From NCBI RefSeq assembly GCF_003259935.1, contig NZ_QLMH01000006.1, positions 1 to 64,000 of the forward strand: DNA of 64,000 nt, in the 5' to 3' direction. The translations under genes and the position numbers were made by a program. Below are positions 50,371-59,156 of this stretch, one piece after another. Source of the DNA: Paranoxybacillus vitaminiphilus (lineage in GTDB: Bacteria; Bacillota; Bacilli; Bacillales; Anoxybacillaceae). Numbering within the stretch: the stretch's first letter is position 1; every line of letters starts with the position of its first letter. The notes beneath the pieces were generated by a model. The model did not search any database and was not told the DNA's origin. It saw nothing but the letters and a program-made list of their open reading frames with translations.

Positions 50371-52449
50371 GTGAAAGCCATTAAATCAATTTTGCTTTGG
50401 GGAGCGATTTCTGTCCTTGGAGCAGTTGGATTTGCAGTACTAGCTTTGAATCGCGGTGAAAGCGTTAACGCAATTTGGCTAATTGTTGCCGCAGTTTGTG
50501 TGTATGCCATTGCTTATCGCTTTTACAGCAAGTTTATTGCGAATAAAGTTTTTCAGTTAGACGACAACCGAAAAACGCCGGCTGAAATTTTTAATGACGG
50601 AAAAGATTACGTTCCAACAAATAAATGGGTATTGTTTGGTCATCACTTTGCCGCCATTGCCGGTGCAGGTCCGCTTGTCGGTCCAATATTAGCGTCGCAG
50701 ATGGGATATTTACCGGGCACGCTTTGGATTGTTGTCGGAGTTGTGTTGGCAGGAGCGGTGCAAGATTTTATCATCTTATTTGCTTCCATGCGCCGCAATG
50801 GAAAATCGCTCGGTGAAATGATTAAAGAAGAAATTGGTCCTGTGACAGGCTTTATTGCAATGCTTGGGATTTTAGGAATTATGATCATTTTATTAGCTGT
50901 ATTAGCTCTAGTTGTTGTGAAAGCGCTTATAGGAAGCCCATGGGGAATGTTTACAATCGCGGCGACGATTCCGATCGCAATTTTCATGGGAATATACATG
51001 CGCTATATGCGTCCGGGACGGGTTGGAGAAGCCTCGATAATCGGTTTTGTATTGCTAATAGCTTCCATTGTTGCAGGTCAATATGTTGCGGAAAATGAAA
51101 CATTGGCGAAAATGTTCACATTTAAAGGCGAAACAATTGCTCTTTTAATGATTGCATATGGATTTGTTGCTTCTGCATTACCGGTATGGCTATTGCTCGC
51201 TCCACGTGATTATTTAAGTACATTTTTGAAAATTGGTACAATTGTTGGGTTGGCGTTTGGCATTCTTATTGTTGCACCTGATTTACAAATGCCGGCTATT
51301 ACGAAATTCGTTGATGGCACTGGACCAGTATTTTCCGGTAATTTATTCCCATTCCTATTTATTACTATTGCCTGCGGAGCCGTTTCCGGATTCCATTCTC
51401 TAGTTTCTTCAGGAACGACGCCAAAAATGATTGAGCGCGAAAGCCATGCCCGTCCAATTGGCTATGGTGCGATGTTAATGGAGTCATTTGTAGCGGTAAT
51501 GGCGTTAATCGCTGCCTGCGTTTTAACGCCAGGAATATACTTTGCGATTAACAGTCCAGCAGCGGCAATCGGGCAAGATGTTGTGCAAGCAGCGCAGACC
51601 GTTTCATCTTGGGGATTTACGGTCACTCCTGATGATTTGAAAGAATTGGCAGATAATGTCGGCGAAGAAACGGTTTTGTCGCGTACAGGAGGAGCGCCGA
51701 CGTTAGCGATTGGAATGGCCGTTATTTTATCGGATGTCATTGGTGGAAAAGCGTTAATGGCATTTTGGTATCATTTTGCGATTTTATTCGAAGCGTTGTT
51801 TATTTTAACAACGATTGATGCAGGTACACGTGTCGGCCGTTTCATTATTCAAGATCTTCTAGGTCATTTCTATAAGCCATTTGCGAAAACCGAATCATTG
51901 CCGGCCAATATTATTGCAACAACGTTGTGTGTACTTTCCTGGGGATATTTCCTATATCAAGGGGTTATTGACCCGCTTGGAGGAATTAACACGTTATGGC
52001 CGCTCTTCGGTATCGCAAATCAAATGCTTGCCGCGATTGCTTTATTGTTAGGAACAACGATTTTATTTAAAATGGGCAAAAAAGCATATGTATGGGTGAC
52101 GCTAGTTCCGACAACTTGGATTTTAGTCGTAACGATGACAGCAGGGTTCCAAAAGCTATTCCATGACAATCCAAAAATCGGATTCTTAGCGCATGCAAAA
52201 GCATTTAAAGATGCGTTAAATGAAGGAAAGATTTTGACTCCAGCAGCCAACGAAGCACAAATGCGTCAAATTATTATGAACGACTATATTGATGCAGCAC
52301 TTTGTGCGATTTTCATGCTTGTTGTTATAGCGATGCTTATTTCTTCTATCAACATGTGGATAAAGGTATTGAAAAATGGCGATGTACAATTAAAAGAAGC
52401 ACCGTATATTCCACGCGATAAAGGAGATGGAGTGCAGCATTATGCGTAA
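50371..52449 (+). CDS. cstA: CstA-family pyruvate/peptide transporter
   Basis: 692 aa, about 16-18 membrane helices. GHHFAAIAGAGPLVGPILAS is the hallmark CstA motif; also SGFHSLVSSGTTPKMIERES, and a C-terminal block with WPLFGIANQMLAAIALLLG. Start is GTG 50371 after AAAGGAGG; the ATG at 50347 is before the ribosome site. E. coli members CstA and BtsT import pyruvate or peptides upon starvation. Followed by an overlapping ybdD-type gene, the common partner. Confidence 0.92.
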   Translation: MKAIKSILLWGAISVLGAVGFAVLALNRGESVNAIWLIVAAVCVYAIAYRFYSKFIANKVFQLDDNRKTPAEIFNDGKDYVPTNKWVLFGHHFAAIAGAGPLVGPILASQMGYLPGTLWIVVGVVLAGAVQDFIILFASMRRNGKSLGEMIKEEIGPVTGFIAMLGILGIMIILLAVLALVVVKALIGSPWGMFTIAATIPIAIFMGIYMRYMRPGRVGEASIIGFVLLIASIVAGQYVAENETLAKMFTFKGETIALLMIAYGFVASALPVWLLLAPRDYLSTFLKIGTIVGLAFGILIVAPDLQMPAITKFVDGTGPVFSGNLFPFLFITIACGAVSGFHSLVSSGTTPKMIERESHARPIGYGAMLMESFVAVMALIAACVLTPGIYFAINSPAAAIGQDVVQAAQTVSSWGFTVTPDDLKELADNVGEETVLSRTGGAPTLAIGMAVILSDVIGGKALMAFWYHFAILFEALFILTTIDAGTRVGRFIIQDLLGHFYKPFAKTESLPANIIATTLCVLSWGYFLYQGVIDPLGGINTLWPLFGIANQMLAAIALLLGTTILFKMGKKAYVWVTLVPTTWILVVTMTAGFQKLFHDNPKIGFLAHAKAFKDALNEGKILTPAANEAQMRQIIMNDYIDAALCAIFMLVVIAMLISSINMWIKVLKNGDVQLKEAPYIPRDKGDGVQHYA

Positions 52450-52645
52450 TCTCTTATCAGCGATTAAAAAGCACTACAAACAATTTATTGATTTGCTTGT
52501 CGGTGTGCCGAATTATGAAAAATATGTAGAGCATATGAAAACCCATCATCCAGGGGAGCCAATCAAGTCGCGGAAGCAATTTTTCTGTGAAGCGCAAGAG
52601 GCAAGATATAACGGAAAAGGCGGGAAAGTGTCCCGTTGCTGCTAA
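52442..52645 (+). CDS. YbdD/YjiX-family small protein
   Basis: 67 aa. LLVGVPNYEKYVEHMKTHHP then GEPIKSRKQFFCEAQEARYN matches the YbdD/YjiX (DUF466) family; ends in KVSRCC. It overlaps the cstA 3' end by 8 nt, so it is translationally coupled. In other bacteria this protein is needed for transport by its CstA-type partner. Confidence 0.9.
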   Translation: MRNLLSAIKKHYKQFIDLLVGVPNYEKYVEHMKTHHPGEPIKSRKQFFCEAQEARYNGKGGKVSRCC

Positions 52646-52650
52646 ATGAA

Positions 52651-52687
52651 TGAAAAAGGGGGACATCTAAAATCCCCCTTTTTTCTC
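52651..52687 (+). terminator. Terminator after ybdD-type gene
   Basis: AAAAAGGGGG and CCCCCTTTTTT stem with an 11-nt loop. Confidence 0.88.
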
Positions 52688-52873
52688 TTTACATCAATGT
52701 GACTGGGATTTTTGGAGTTTTTTATATTGTTATTTGCATTCATTTCGTTAGCCATTCCTTGTTCGGTATGGCGCTTTGCAATCCAGTTTTTGTGACATTT
52801 GTCATGTGTCTGTTTTTATTAATATGTGCATTTTGTAAAGCAATTAAACAAAACATACGAGGGGGGATAAATA

Positions 52874-53812
52874 ATGAAAGTATTAGTAGTTGGAGCAGGA
52901 GCTGTCGGCGGTTATTTCGGAGGACGGTTGCTTGAAAAAGGTGTTGACGTAACGTTTCTTGTCCGCAAAAGACGGAAGCAGCAACTCGAGGAGCGGGGAT
53001 TAGTCATTAAAAGCATTCATGGCGATGTCGTTTTATCGCCAAAAACATTGCAGACAGGTGAAAAAGCGGACGATTTTGATGTTGTCATCTTTTCGAATAA
53101 AGCCTATCATTTACCGGAAGCGATTCGTGATGTAAAGCCATATGTCGGCGAGAAGACGCTCATTTTACCGTTATTAAATGGGATGGCGCATATGGAGCTG
53201 CTTTGGCGAGAGTTTGGACGGGACAACGTATTAGGAGGCCTCTGTTTTATCGAAACGACGTTAGATGCCCAAGGAACGATTATCCAATCAAGCCCATCCC
53301 ATGACGTAAAATTCGGTGAATGGTCGGGAGAAATAACGGAACGGGTAAAAGCGCTCGAACAGTTGTTTTCTAATTGCAATGCCCGCTTTCGTTTAAGTGA
53401 GCGCATTGTAACAGATATGTGGCATAAATATTTATTTATTGCAACGATGTCCGGGGTAACGACATTATTCCGTGCTCCTATTGGTCCGATCCGTAACGGG
53501 GAGTATGGTCAAGAAATTCTTTTATCGCTGTTAAAAGAAATTGCTAGTGTTATGCGGGCACATGGGGCGCCGATTGACGAACAAATTGAAGCAAAGCAGC
53601 TGGCGCAAATGAACGAGATGATGCCGGAAATGAAATCTTCGATGCAGCGCGATATGGAAAAAGGGTATATGGTGGAAGCGGATCACTTGCAAGGGTATTT
53701 ATTGAAACTAGCAAAGCAATATCAGATTGATACACCGCTTTTAAAAGCTGTTTATCATCATTTAAAAATTTATGAGCTGGGGAATCGTTATGATTCCAAA
53801 CAAGCTACATAA
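52874..53812 (+). CDS. 2-dehydropantoate 2-reductase-family protein
   Basis: 312 aa. N-terminal NADP-binding GAGAVGGYFGGRLLEKGVDV, LVRKRRKQQLEERGLVI, FSNKAYHLPEAIRDV; C-terminal domain with MWHKYLFIATMSGVTTLFRA, and SSMQRDMEKGYMVEADHLQG holding the catalytic-region Lys/Asn/Ser positions of ketopantoate reductase. The paralogous family is large in bacilli, so PanE activity is probable but not certain. Good GAGGGGGG. The following pseudogene starts inside its 3' end. Confidence 0.82.
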   Translation: MKVLVVGAGAVGGYFGGRLLEKGVDVTFLVRKRRKQQLEERGLVIKSIHGDVVLSPKTLQTGEKADDFDVVIFSNKAYHLPEAIRDVKPYVGEKTLILPLLNGMAHMELLWREFGRDNVLGGLCFIETTLDAQGTIIQSSPSHDVKFGEWSGEITERVKALEQLFSNCNARFRLSERIVTDMWHKYLFIATMSGVTTLFRAPIGPIRNGEYGQEILLSLLKEIASVMRAHGAPIDEQIEAKQLAQMNEMMPEMKSSMQRDMEKGYMVEADHLQGYLLKLAKQYQIDTPLLKAVYHHLKIYELGNRYDSKQAT

Positions 53813-54000
53813 AGGTGATGAAATTCGAGTTATTGTTTCATCAACCAACATGAGCATTCTTTATAAGTTAGATTTTATCAAAAAATGATTCGAGTCATTT
53901 GCATCTAAACACAAACTTTCTTCTTCGATTAAATCTTGTATTGAAGATTTACATGATTCGAATGTTAAAAGTGATTTTAACAACACTTGATGGAGTTAAC
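53790..54000 (+). pseudogene. S66 (LD-carboxypeptidase/MccF) peptidase, N-terminal remnant
   Basis: ATG 53790 reads MIPNKLHKGDEIRVIVSSTN then MSIL, TGA stop at 53886, then SSSIKSCIEDLHDSNVK and, in another frame, KVILTTLDGVN. These are the N-terminal motifs of S66 peptidases (KGDEIRVIAPS, SSxxxRxEDLHxAF, ILTTxGG). The active-site part is absent; an IS200/IS605-like palindrome begins at the break. Confidence 0.75.
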
Positions 54001-54055
54001 ATTTTTTCCGAGAAGCCTCCCTCCTCAAAGCGAAGTGTAGGGGGAAGAGGTTCAA
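53998..54055 (+). repeat. IS200/IS605-like palindromic end, copy 2
   Basis: ACATTTTTTCCGAGAAGCCT, CCCTCCTCAAAGCGAAGTGT, AGGGGGAAGAGGTTCAAT. It matches 21290-21355 and the inverted copy at 41583. It begins where the S66 pseudogene homology ends. Confidence 0.65.
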
Positions 54056-54089
54056 TTACAATCAAGTTATTAATACCCACTAGAAAAAT

Positions 54090-54208
54090 GGCTGTCTCAA
54101 AAAAGGGTCATATCCAATCATAATATATAGGACATAACATTGGGTAAGAACACTATATATGATGGATTACTTGTGAGGTCAGCCCCTTATGAGACAGCCT
54201 CTTCTTTT
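54090..54208 (+). repeat. Long-hairpin dispersed element, copy 9
   Basis: GGCTGTCTCA and TGAGACAGCC outer arms are perfect complements and differ from other copies; core ATAATATATAGGACATAACA, right inner GTGAGGTCAGCCCCTTATG. It ends with TCTTCTTTTG. Confidence 0.85.
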
Positions 54209-54332
54209 GTTTTTATGAAGTTTTTAGCGAAAAGTAATAAAAATGTTTTTGAAATGTCAACTTTCTCTTTAAACTTAGTACACAGTATATTACCATAATA
54301 ATTGTGTATCGTTTATTATAGGAAAATGGTTT

Positions 54333-54346
54333 TGAAAGCGATTTGA
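54333..54346 (+). promoter_or_regulatory. Possible cre site before glucosidase gene
   Basis: TGAAAGCGATTTGA matches 13 of 14 positions of the cre consensus (C to G at position 13). 22 nt before the TTG start. Confidence 0.5.
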
Positions 54347-54367
54347 ATGAAAGAGGAGGATATTGCT

Positions 54368-56050
54368 TTGAGTAAAGCCTGGTGGAAAGAAGCTGTTGCT
54401 TATCAAATTTATCCGAGGAGCTTTATGGATTCCAACGGCGATGGAATTGGTGATTTGCGAGGAATTATGCAAAAGCTTGATTATTTAAAGAACCTTGGAA
54501 TCGATGTCATATGGATTTGCCCGATTTATAAATCGCCAAATGCCGATAATGGCTATGATATTAGCGATTATCAGGCAATTATGGAAGAGTTCGGAACGAT
54601 GGAAGATTTTGAATTGCTGCTTGAAGAAATTCATAAACGCGGCATGAAAGTCATTCTTGACCTTGTAATTAACCATACAAGCGATGAACATCCATGGTTT
54701 ATTGAATCGCGTTCATCAAGAGATAATCCGAAACGTGACTGGTATATTTGGCGCGATGGCAAGGACGGAAAAGAGCCAAATAACTGGGAAAGCATTTTCG
54801 GTGGTTCAGCCTGGGAATATGATGAAAAGACAGACCAATATTATTTGCATGTGTTCGCAACGAAACAACCTGATTTAAACTGGGAAAATGAAGAAGTTCG
54901 CCGCGCGCTGTACGACATGATTAATTGGTGGTTAGATAAAGGAATCGATGGATTCCGCGTCGATGCGATTTCACATATTAAGAAAAAACCAGGACTGCCA
55001 GATTTGCCAAATCCGAAAGGGCTCGACTATGTTCCGTCTTTTGATGGACATATGAACCAAGAAGGGATTATGGATTATTTAAGAGAGCTCAAAATGCAAA
55101 CGTTTGCGCATTATGACATTATGACAGTCGGTGAAGCGAACGGGGTGAAAGTCGAACAAGCGGAAGAATGGGTCGGCGAAAAAGACGGTATCTTTAATAT
55201 GATTTTCCAATTTGAGCATTTAGGGCTTTGGGAAAAAGGAACAGATGGCGGAGTCGATGTTCGCCGGCTAAAGCGGACGCTCACAAAATGGCAAAAAGGA
55301 TTAGAAAACCGCGGCTGGAATGCTCTATTCCTTGAAAACCACGACCAGCCCCGCTCTGTTTCGACATGGGGAAATGACAAAGAATATCTTGTGGAAAGTG
55401 CGAAGGCGCTTGGTGCGATGTATTTTCTTATGCAAGGAACCCCATTTATTTATCAAGGACAAGAGATTGGCATGACGAATGTTCGTTTTGAGAGCATTGA
55501 TGAATACGACGATGTCGCGATGAAAAATTTTTACCGCATTGAAACAGAAAAAGGGCGCTCTCATGAAGAAATTATGGAAATTATTTGGAAAAAAGGGCGC
55601 GACAATTCACGCACACCGATGCAATGGTCTGCGGAAGCTAATGCTGGTTTTACGACTGGAACACCGTGGATGGGTGTCAACGAAAACTACAAAGAAATTA
55701 ATGTGGAAAAACAATTAAAAGATCCTAACTCTGTTCTAAACTTCTATAAAAAAATGATTCGCCTTCGCAAGGAAAATGAAGTTTTTATTTATGGAGCATA
55801 TGATTTAATTTTGGAAAAAGATAAAGCGATTTACGCTTACACAAGAACACTTGGAAACGAAAAAGCGGTGATTATTGTCAATATGACGGACAGACCGGTT
55901 CTTTACCGTTATGATGGAATCAAATTGTCCTCTGAACATTTAGTGCTGCAAAACTATGATGTAAAGCCGCACAAAAATGCGACGCGCTTTAAGCTGAAGC
56001 CGTATGAGGCGCGGGTGTATTTATTTAAAATTGAAGATGCTGCTCACTAA
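54368..56050 (+). CDS. malL: Oligo-1,6-glucosidase/alpha-glucosidase (GH13)
   Basis: 560 aa, the length of MalL-type enzymes. Motifs: AVAYQIYPRSFMDSNGDGIG (region with calcium-site DSNGDGIGD), VILDLVINHTSDEHPWF, GFRVDAISHI (nucleophile Asp), VGEANG (acid/base Glu) and FLENHDQPR (transition-state Asp). Start is TTG 54368, 9 nt after AGAGGAGG. Intracellular, no signal peptide. It hydrolyses isomaltose, panose or maltose-type sugars; specificity not decidable. A cre-like site suggests catabolite control. Confidence 0.87.
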   Translation: MSKAWWKEAVAYQIYPRSFMDSNGDGIGDLRGIMQKLDYLKNLGIDVIWICPIYKSPNADNGYDISDYQAIMEEFGTMEDFELLLEEIHKRGMKVILDLVINHTSDEHPWFIESRSSRDNPKRDWYIWRDGKDGKEPNNWESIFGGSAWEYDEKTDQYYLHVFATKQPDLNWENEEVRRALYDMINWWLDKGIDGFRVDAISHIKKKPGLPDLPNPKGLDYVPSFDGHMNQEGIMDYLRELKMQTFAHYDIMTVGEANGVKVEQAEEWVGEKDGIFNMIFQFEHLGLWEKGTDGGVDVRRLKRTLTKWQKGLENRGWNALFLENHDQPRSVSTWGNDKEYLVESAKALGAMYFLMQGTPFIYQGQEIGMTNVRFESIDEYDDVAMKNFYRIETEKGRSHEEIMEIIWKKGRDNSRTPMQWSAEANAGFTTGTPWMGVNENYKEINVEKQLKDPNSVLNFYKKMIRLRKENEVFIYGAYDLILEKDKAIYAYTRTLGNEKAVIIVNMTDRPVLYRYDGIKLSSEHLVLQNYDVKPHKNATRFKLKPYEARVYLFKIEDAAH

Positions 56051-56216
56051 ACCTTTTTTCTATTTATTGTTTGGACTATATTTGTGTTTTTGGCCGTATG
56101 AAATTTCATCCCTTCTTTCAATTCTATAATTAAAAATAAATCGCTACCGTTAAAGGATTTTTTGTGTTGTTAATGAATATGTTTAAGGGAGCATACATGA
56201 ACAAGGGGGAATGAGC

Positions 56217-56741
56217 ATGGATATTCGCTATCCAATCGGCAAGTTTGTTCAACCTGAAATATTTGTTCAGGAAGATTTAAAAAATTGGATTGATGATATC
56301 AAGATTTTTCCCAAACAATTACAGGAAGCTGTGGACGGTCTTGACACGGAACAATTAAATACCCCCTACCGCGAAGGAGGATGGACGGTTGCCCAAGTTG
56401 TGCATCATCTCGCGGATGCCCATATGAACGCGTTCATTCGCACAAAGCTGGTGATCACAGAAGATCTTCCTACTGTAAAACCTTTTGAAGAGAACGACTG
56501 GGCGGAAACGGCTGAGGCCAGTTCTTTTCCTATTGAAGCGTCTCTTAAATTGTTAGAAGGGCTTCATGAGCGCTGGGGAGCTTTGCTTGAATCATTAGAG
56601 CCGGAACAGTTTCAGCGCAAGCTTTATCATCCGATACTAAAAACGGCAATGAATTTGTACACATGTGTGGCGATGTATGCTTGGCATGGGAAACATCATG
56701 TGGCACATATTAAACATTTGCGAGCACAAAAGGGATGGTAA
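56217..56741 (+). CDS. yfiT: YfiT-like DinB-fold thiol transferase
   Basis: 174 aa. [20 protein letters not shown] start, [20 protein letters not shown] with a metal His, and [13 protein letters not shown] with the other His ligands define YfiT. It binds a metal in a DinB fold; relatives act as bacillithiol S-transferases. ATG 56217 is chosen as AAGGGGGA abuts the ATG at 56211. A long-hairpin element starts 6 nt after the stop. Confidence 0.88.
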   Translation: MDIRYPIGKFVQPEIFVQEDLKNWIDDIKIFPKQLQEAVDGLDTEQLNTPYREGGWTVAQVVHHLADAHMNAFIRTKLVITEDLPTVKPFEENDWAETAEASSFPIEASLKLLEGLHERWGALLESLEPEQFQRKLYHPILKTAMNLYTCVAMYAWHGKHHVAHIKHLRAQKGW

Positions 56742-56747
56742 CAAGAT

Positions 56748-56838
56748 AGAGGCTGACCTAAAGCAAAAGTGTCCGCCCCCGCAACCACCATATATTCTGT
56801 GGCTGTGCGTGAGGCCAGACACTTATCGGTCAGCCTTT
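56748..56838 (+). repeat. Long-hairpin dispersed element, copy 10 (short)
   Basis: GAGGCTGACCTAAAGCAAAA then GTGTCC, CCATATATTCTGTGG core and GTGAGGCCAGACACTTATCG, GTCAGCC. About 30 nt shorter than others in the centre. It lies between convergent genes and reaches the stop codon of the next one. Confidence 0.78.
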
Positions 56839-58021
56839 ATCTTCGCGAATGCACTTCATATATCGCAAATTTTAAATAGTCTCCTTCATCGGCGGCAAGC
56901 AGCTTCGGATGATCATACCCTGCGCCGCTCCAATGAATTTGCCGCAAGATTTTTTTCGCATCAAACGCTGCTTCTTTGATCATCGCTTGGAACATGTCTG
57001 GATGAATGTGATAGGAGCAGCTTGCCGTCACAAAAAAGCCGCCGTCTTTTACAAGCTTTAAGCCGTTTAAATTAATGTCTTTATACCCGGCCAGCGCTTT
57101 TGGAACGGCATGTGCCGATTTCGCGAAGGCCGGCGGGTCGATAATAACAATGTCCCACTTTTTCCCTTCCTGCACGGCTTCACGTAAGTAGTCAAACGCA
57201 TTGGCAACGACAAAATCGACGTTGGTAAAACCATTTAAAGCCGCATTTCGCTTTGCCGTTTCGATGGCATGTTCGGAAATGTCAACAGCTGTTACATGTT
57301 TGGCGCCATATAAACATGCGTTTAGCATAAACGAACCTGTATGCGTAAAGCAATCAAGCACGGTTGAATCTTTTGTAATTAACGGTTTGATCGCCGCGCG
57401 ATTTTGGCGCTGATCAAAGAAAAAGCCCGTTTTTTGTCCGTTTTCAATGTCGACAATATATTTGACGCCGTTTTCTTCAATTTGCACTTCCGTATCGCAT
57501 TGTCCGTACCAAAATCCTTTTTCCTGCTCCAATCCTTCCAGTTCGCGAACATATACGTCATTGCGCAAGTAAATCGCTTTCGGATTAAATACTTCAAGCA
57601 ACCCTTTTAAAATCCAGTCTTTTCGTTTTTCCATGCCGAGAGAAAGGATTTGCACAACTAAGACGTCTTCGTACTTATCGACAATCAATCCCGGCAAAAA
57701 GTCCGCTTCGCCATAAACCGCGCGGCAGGAGCGAACGCCGGGAATCATTCGTTCACGATACGCCCATGCTTTGCGGATCCGCTCGATAAAAAACGCTTCA
57801 TTTAATTCATCGTTCGGATTTTGCGTCAATACGCGCACAATCATTTGCGATTTTGGATTGATGTATCCTTTCGCTAAAAAATAATTTTGGTGGTTATATA
57901 CATCAACGAAGTCCCCTGGTTCAAAATCTCCCTCAATATAATCCACTTCGCTTTGAAAAATCCATGGATGCCCTTGTTCGAGTCGTTTTTTTCGCTTCCG
58001 TTTCAAAAAGACTTTTGCCAC
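56837..58021 (-). CDS. rRNA (cytosine-C5) methyltransferase, RlmI-like (YwbD)
   Basis: 394 aa. N-terminal PUA domain (about 1-75: KRKRKKRLEQGHPWIFQSEV), a middle segment, and a Rossmann methyltransferase domain (about 175-394) with VLDCFTHTGSFMLNACLYGA (SAM loop), VTAVDISEHAIETAKRNAAL, WDIVIIDPPAFAKS and TASCSYHIHPDMF holding the catalytic Cys. Corresponds to B. subtilis YwbD. It methylates a cytosine of 23S rRNA by homology. Confidence 0.88.
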   Translation of the reverse strand: MAKVFLKRKRKKRLEQGHPWIFQSEVDYIEGDFEPGDFVDVYNHQNYFLAKGYINPKSQMIVRVLTQNPNDELNEAFFIERIRKAWAYRERMIPGVRSCRAVYGEADFLPGLIVDKYEDVLVVQILSLGMEKRKDWILKGLLEVFNPKAIYLRNDVYVRELEGLEQEKGFWYGQCDTEVQIEENGVKYIVDIENGQKTGFFFDQRQNRAAIKPLITKDSTVLDCFTHTGSFMLNACLYGAKHVTAVDISEHAIETAKRNAALNGFTNVDFVVANAFDYLREAVQEGKKWDIVIIDPPAFAKSAHAVPKALAGYKDINLNGLKLVKDGGFFVTASCSYHIHPDMFQAMIKEAAFDAKKILRQIHWSGAGYDHPKLLAADEGDYLKFAIYEVHSRR

Positions 58022-58234
58022 GTTCTCAACTCCATTAAATAGAATTATTTGCTTTTTTTATGATACAGAATGAAGGAGAAATAAGCAACGTTTCCTTCTT
58101 TCAACAGCGATGCAGTTCCCTCTACGGCACAGCAGTTGTTGTCGAAGAATAATGAAGAAATTGTATAAAAATTCTTGACAACGATTTGAAAACGTAGTTA
58201 TGATAAATTCAAATAAAACTGAATAAATGATGAA

Positions 58235-58330
58235 TTCCACTAGGGGTGCCTTTAGATAGGCTGAGATCAAAGTGTGCCTTTGAGACCCTTAGAACCTGAT
58301 CTGGATCATACCAGCGTAGGGAAGTGGAAG
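58235..58330 (+). ncRNA. TPP riboswitch (thi box)
   Basis: CCACTAGGGGTGCC opens; GGCTGAGATCA, GACCCTTAGAACCTGATCTG and GATCATACCAGCGTAGGGAA then AGTGG closing P1. All conserved thi-box blocks are present. Controls the tenA operon. Confidence 0.97.
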
Positions 58331-58365
58331 TGGCGAAGTTGCACATTTATTCTACCAGGTATTTC

Positions 58366-58404
58366 CAACCACTTTCTTTACGCTTGTAAAGAAAGTGGTT
58401 TTTT
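58366..58404 (+). terminator. TPP riboswitch terminator
   Basis: AACCACTTTCTTTAC and GTAAAGAAAGTGGTT pair, then TTTTTG. The left arm can compete with the P1 segment AAGTGG. Confidence 0.92.
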
Positions 58405-58479
58405 GTTTGTGTAAATCACAGAATCGGGGCCCTGTTCTGTGTTTTCCATAAAACGATTTTTCATTTTGGAGGGAATGCT

Positions 58480-59154
58480 ATGTCATTTGCAAAACAGCTG
58501 CGCAAAGCGGCAGATTCTATTTGGGAAGCGAGCTTTCAACATCCATTTGTAACAGAGTTAGGCGATGGAACGCTTGATTTAAGATGCTTTCGTTATTACG
58601 TTTTGCAAGACTCGTATTATTTAAGCCATTTTGCGAGAGTTCAGGCGTTGGGGGCAGCGAAAACCGCTGATTTACATACGACTGCCCGCATGGCGCATCA
58701 CGCGCAAAATACGTATGAAGCGGAGCTAGCATTACATGAAAAATTCATTAAGAAATTGGGAATTACCGAGGAAGAAAAAGCTTCCTTTGTTCCCGCGCCG
58801 ACTGCTTATGCGTACACATCGCATATGTACCGCGCCGCGTATGAGGGGCATTTGGGAGATATTCTTGCGGCGATTTTACCGTGCTATTGGCTTTATTATG
58901 AAATCGGTGAACGCTTGAAAGATTGTAAGCCGGAAGAGCCGATTTACCAGGAGTGGATCGCTGCCTATGGATCCGAGTGGTTCCGCAGTTTAGTAGAGGA
59001 ACAAATTGCCCGGATGGATGCGATTGCTGAAATGGTTACAGAAGCAGACAGAAAGCGGATGGAACAACATTTTATCATCAGCAGCCAATATGAATACGCC
59101 TTTTGGGAAATGGCTTATACGTTGGAAACATGGCCTGTAAAAGGAGACGGTTGA
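58480..59154 (+). CDS. tenA: Aminopyrimidine aminohydrolase TenA
   Basis: 224 aa, all-helical TenA fold. FRYYVLQDSYYLSHFARVQA is conserved, and AILPCYWLYYEIGERL holds the catalytic Cys. It hydrolyses aminopyrimidine breakdown products of thiamin to HMP. First gene after the TPP riboswitch; ATG 58480 after GGAGGGAA. Next gene begins 2 nt after its stop. Confidence 0.93.
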   Translation: MSFAKQLRKAADSIWEASFQHPFVTELGDGTLDLRCFRYYVLQDSYYLSHFARVQALGAAKTADLHTTARMAHHAQNTYEAELALHEKFIKKLGITEEEKASFVPAPTAYAYTSHMYRAAYEGHLGDILAAILPCYWLYYEIGERLKDCKPEEPIYQEWIAAYGSEWFRSLVEEQIARMDAIAEMVTEADRKRMEQHFIISSQYEYAFWEMAYTLETWPVKGDG

Positions 59155-59156
59155 AC

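Noticed and set aside
52699-52935. 78-codon hydrophobic open frame before the panE-like gene
   Set aside because: GTG start without a ribosome site and overlap with the start of a well supported gene; more likely spacer.
188-56838. CRISPR array
   Set aside because: Repeated sequences are far apart, single-copy at each site and palindromic along their length; no spacer pattern exists.
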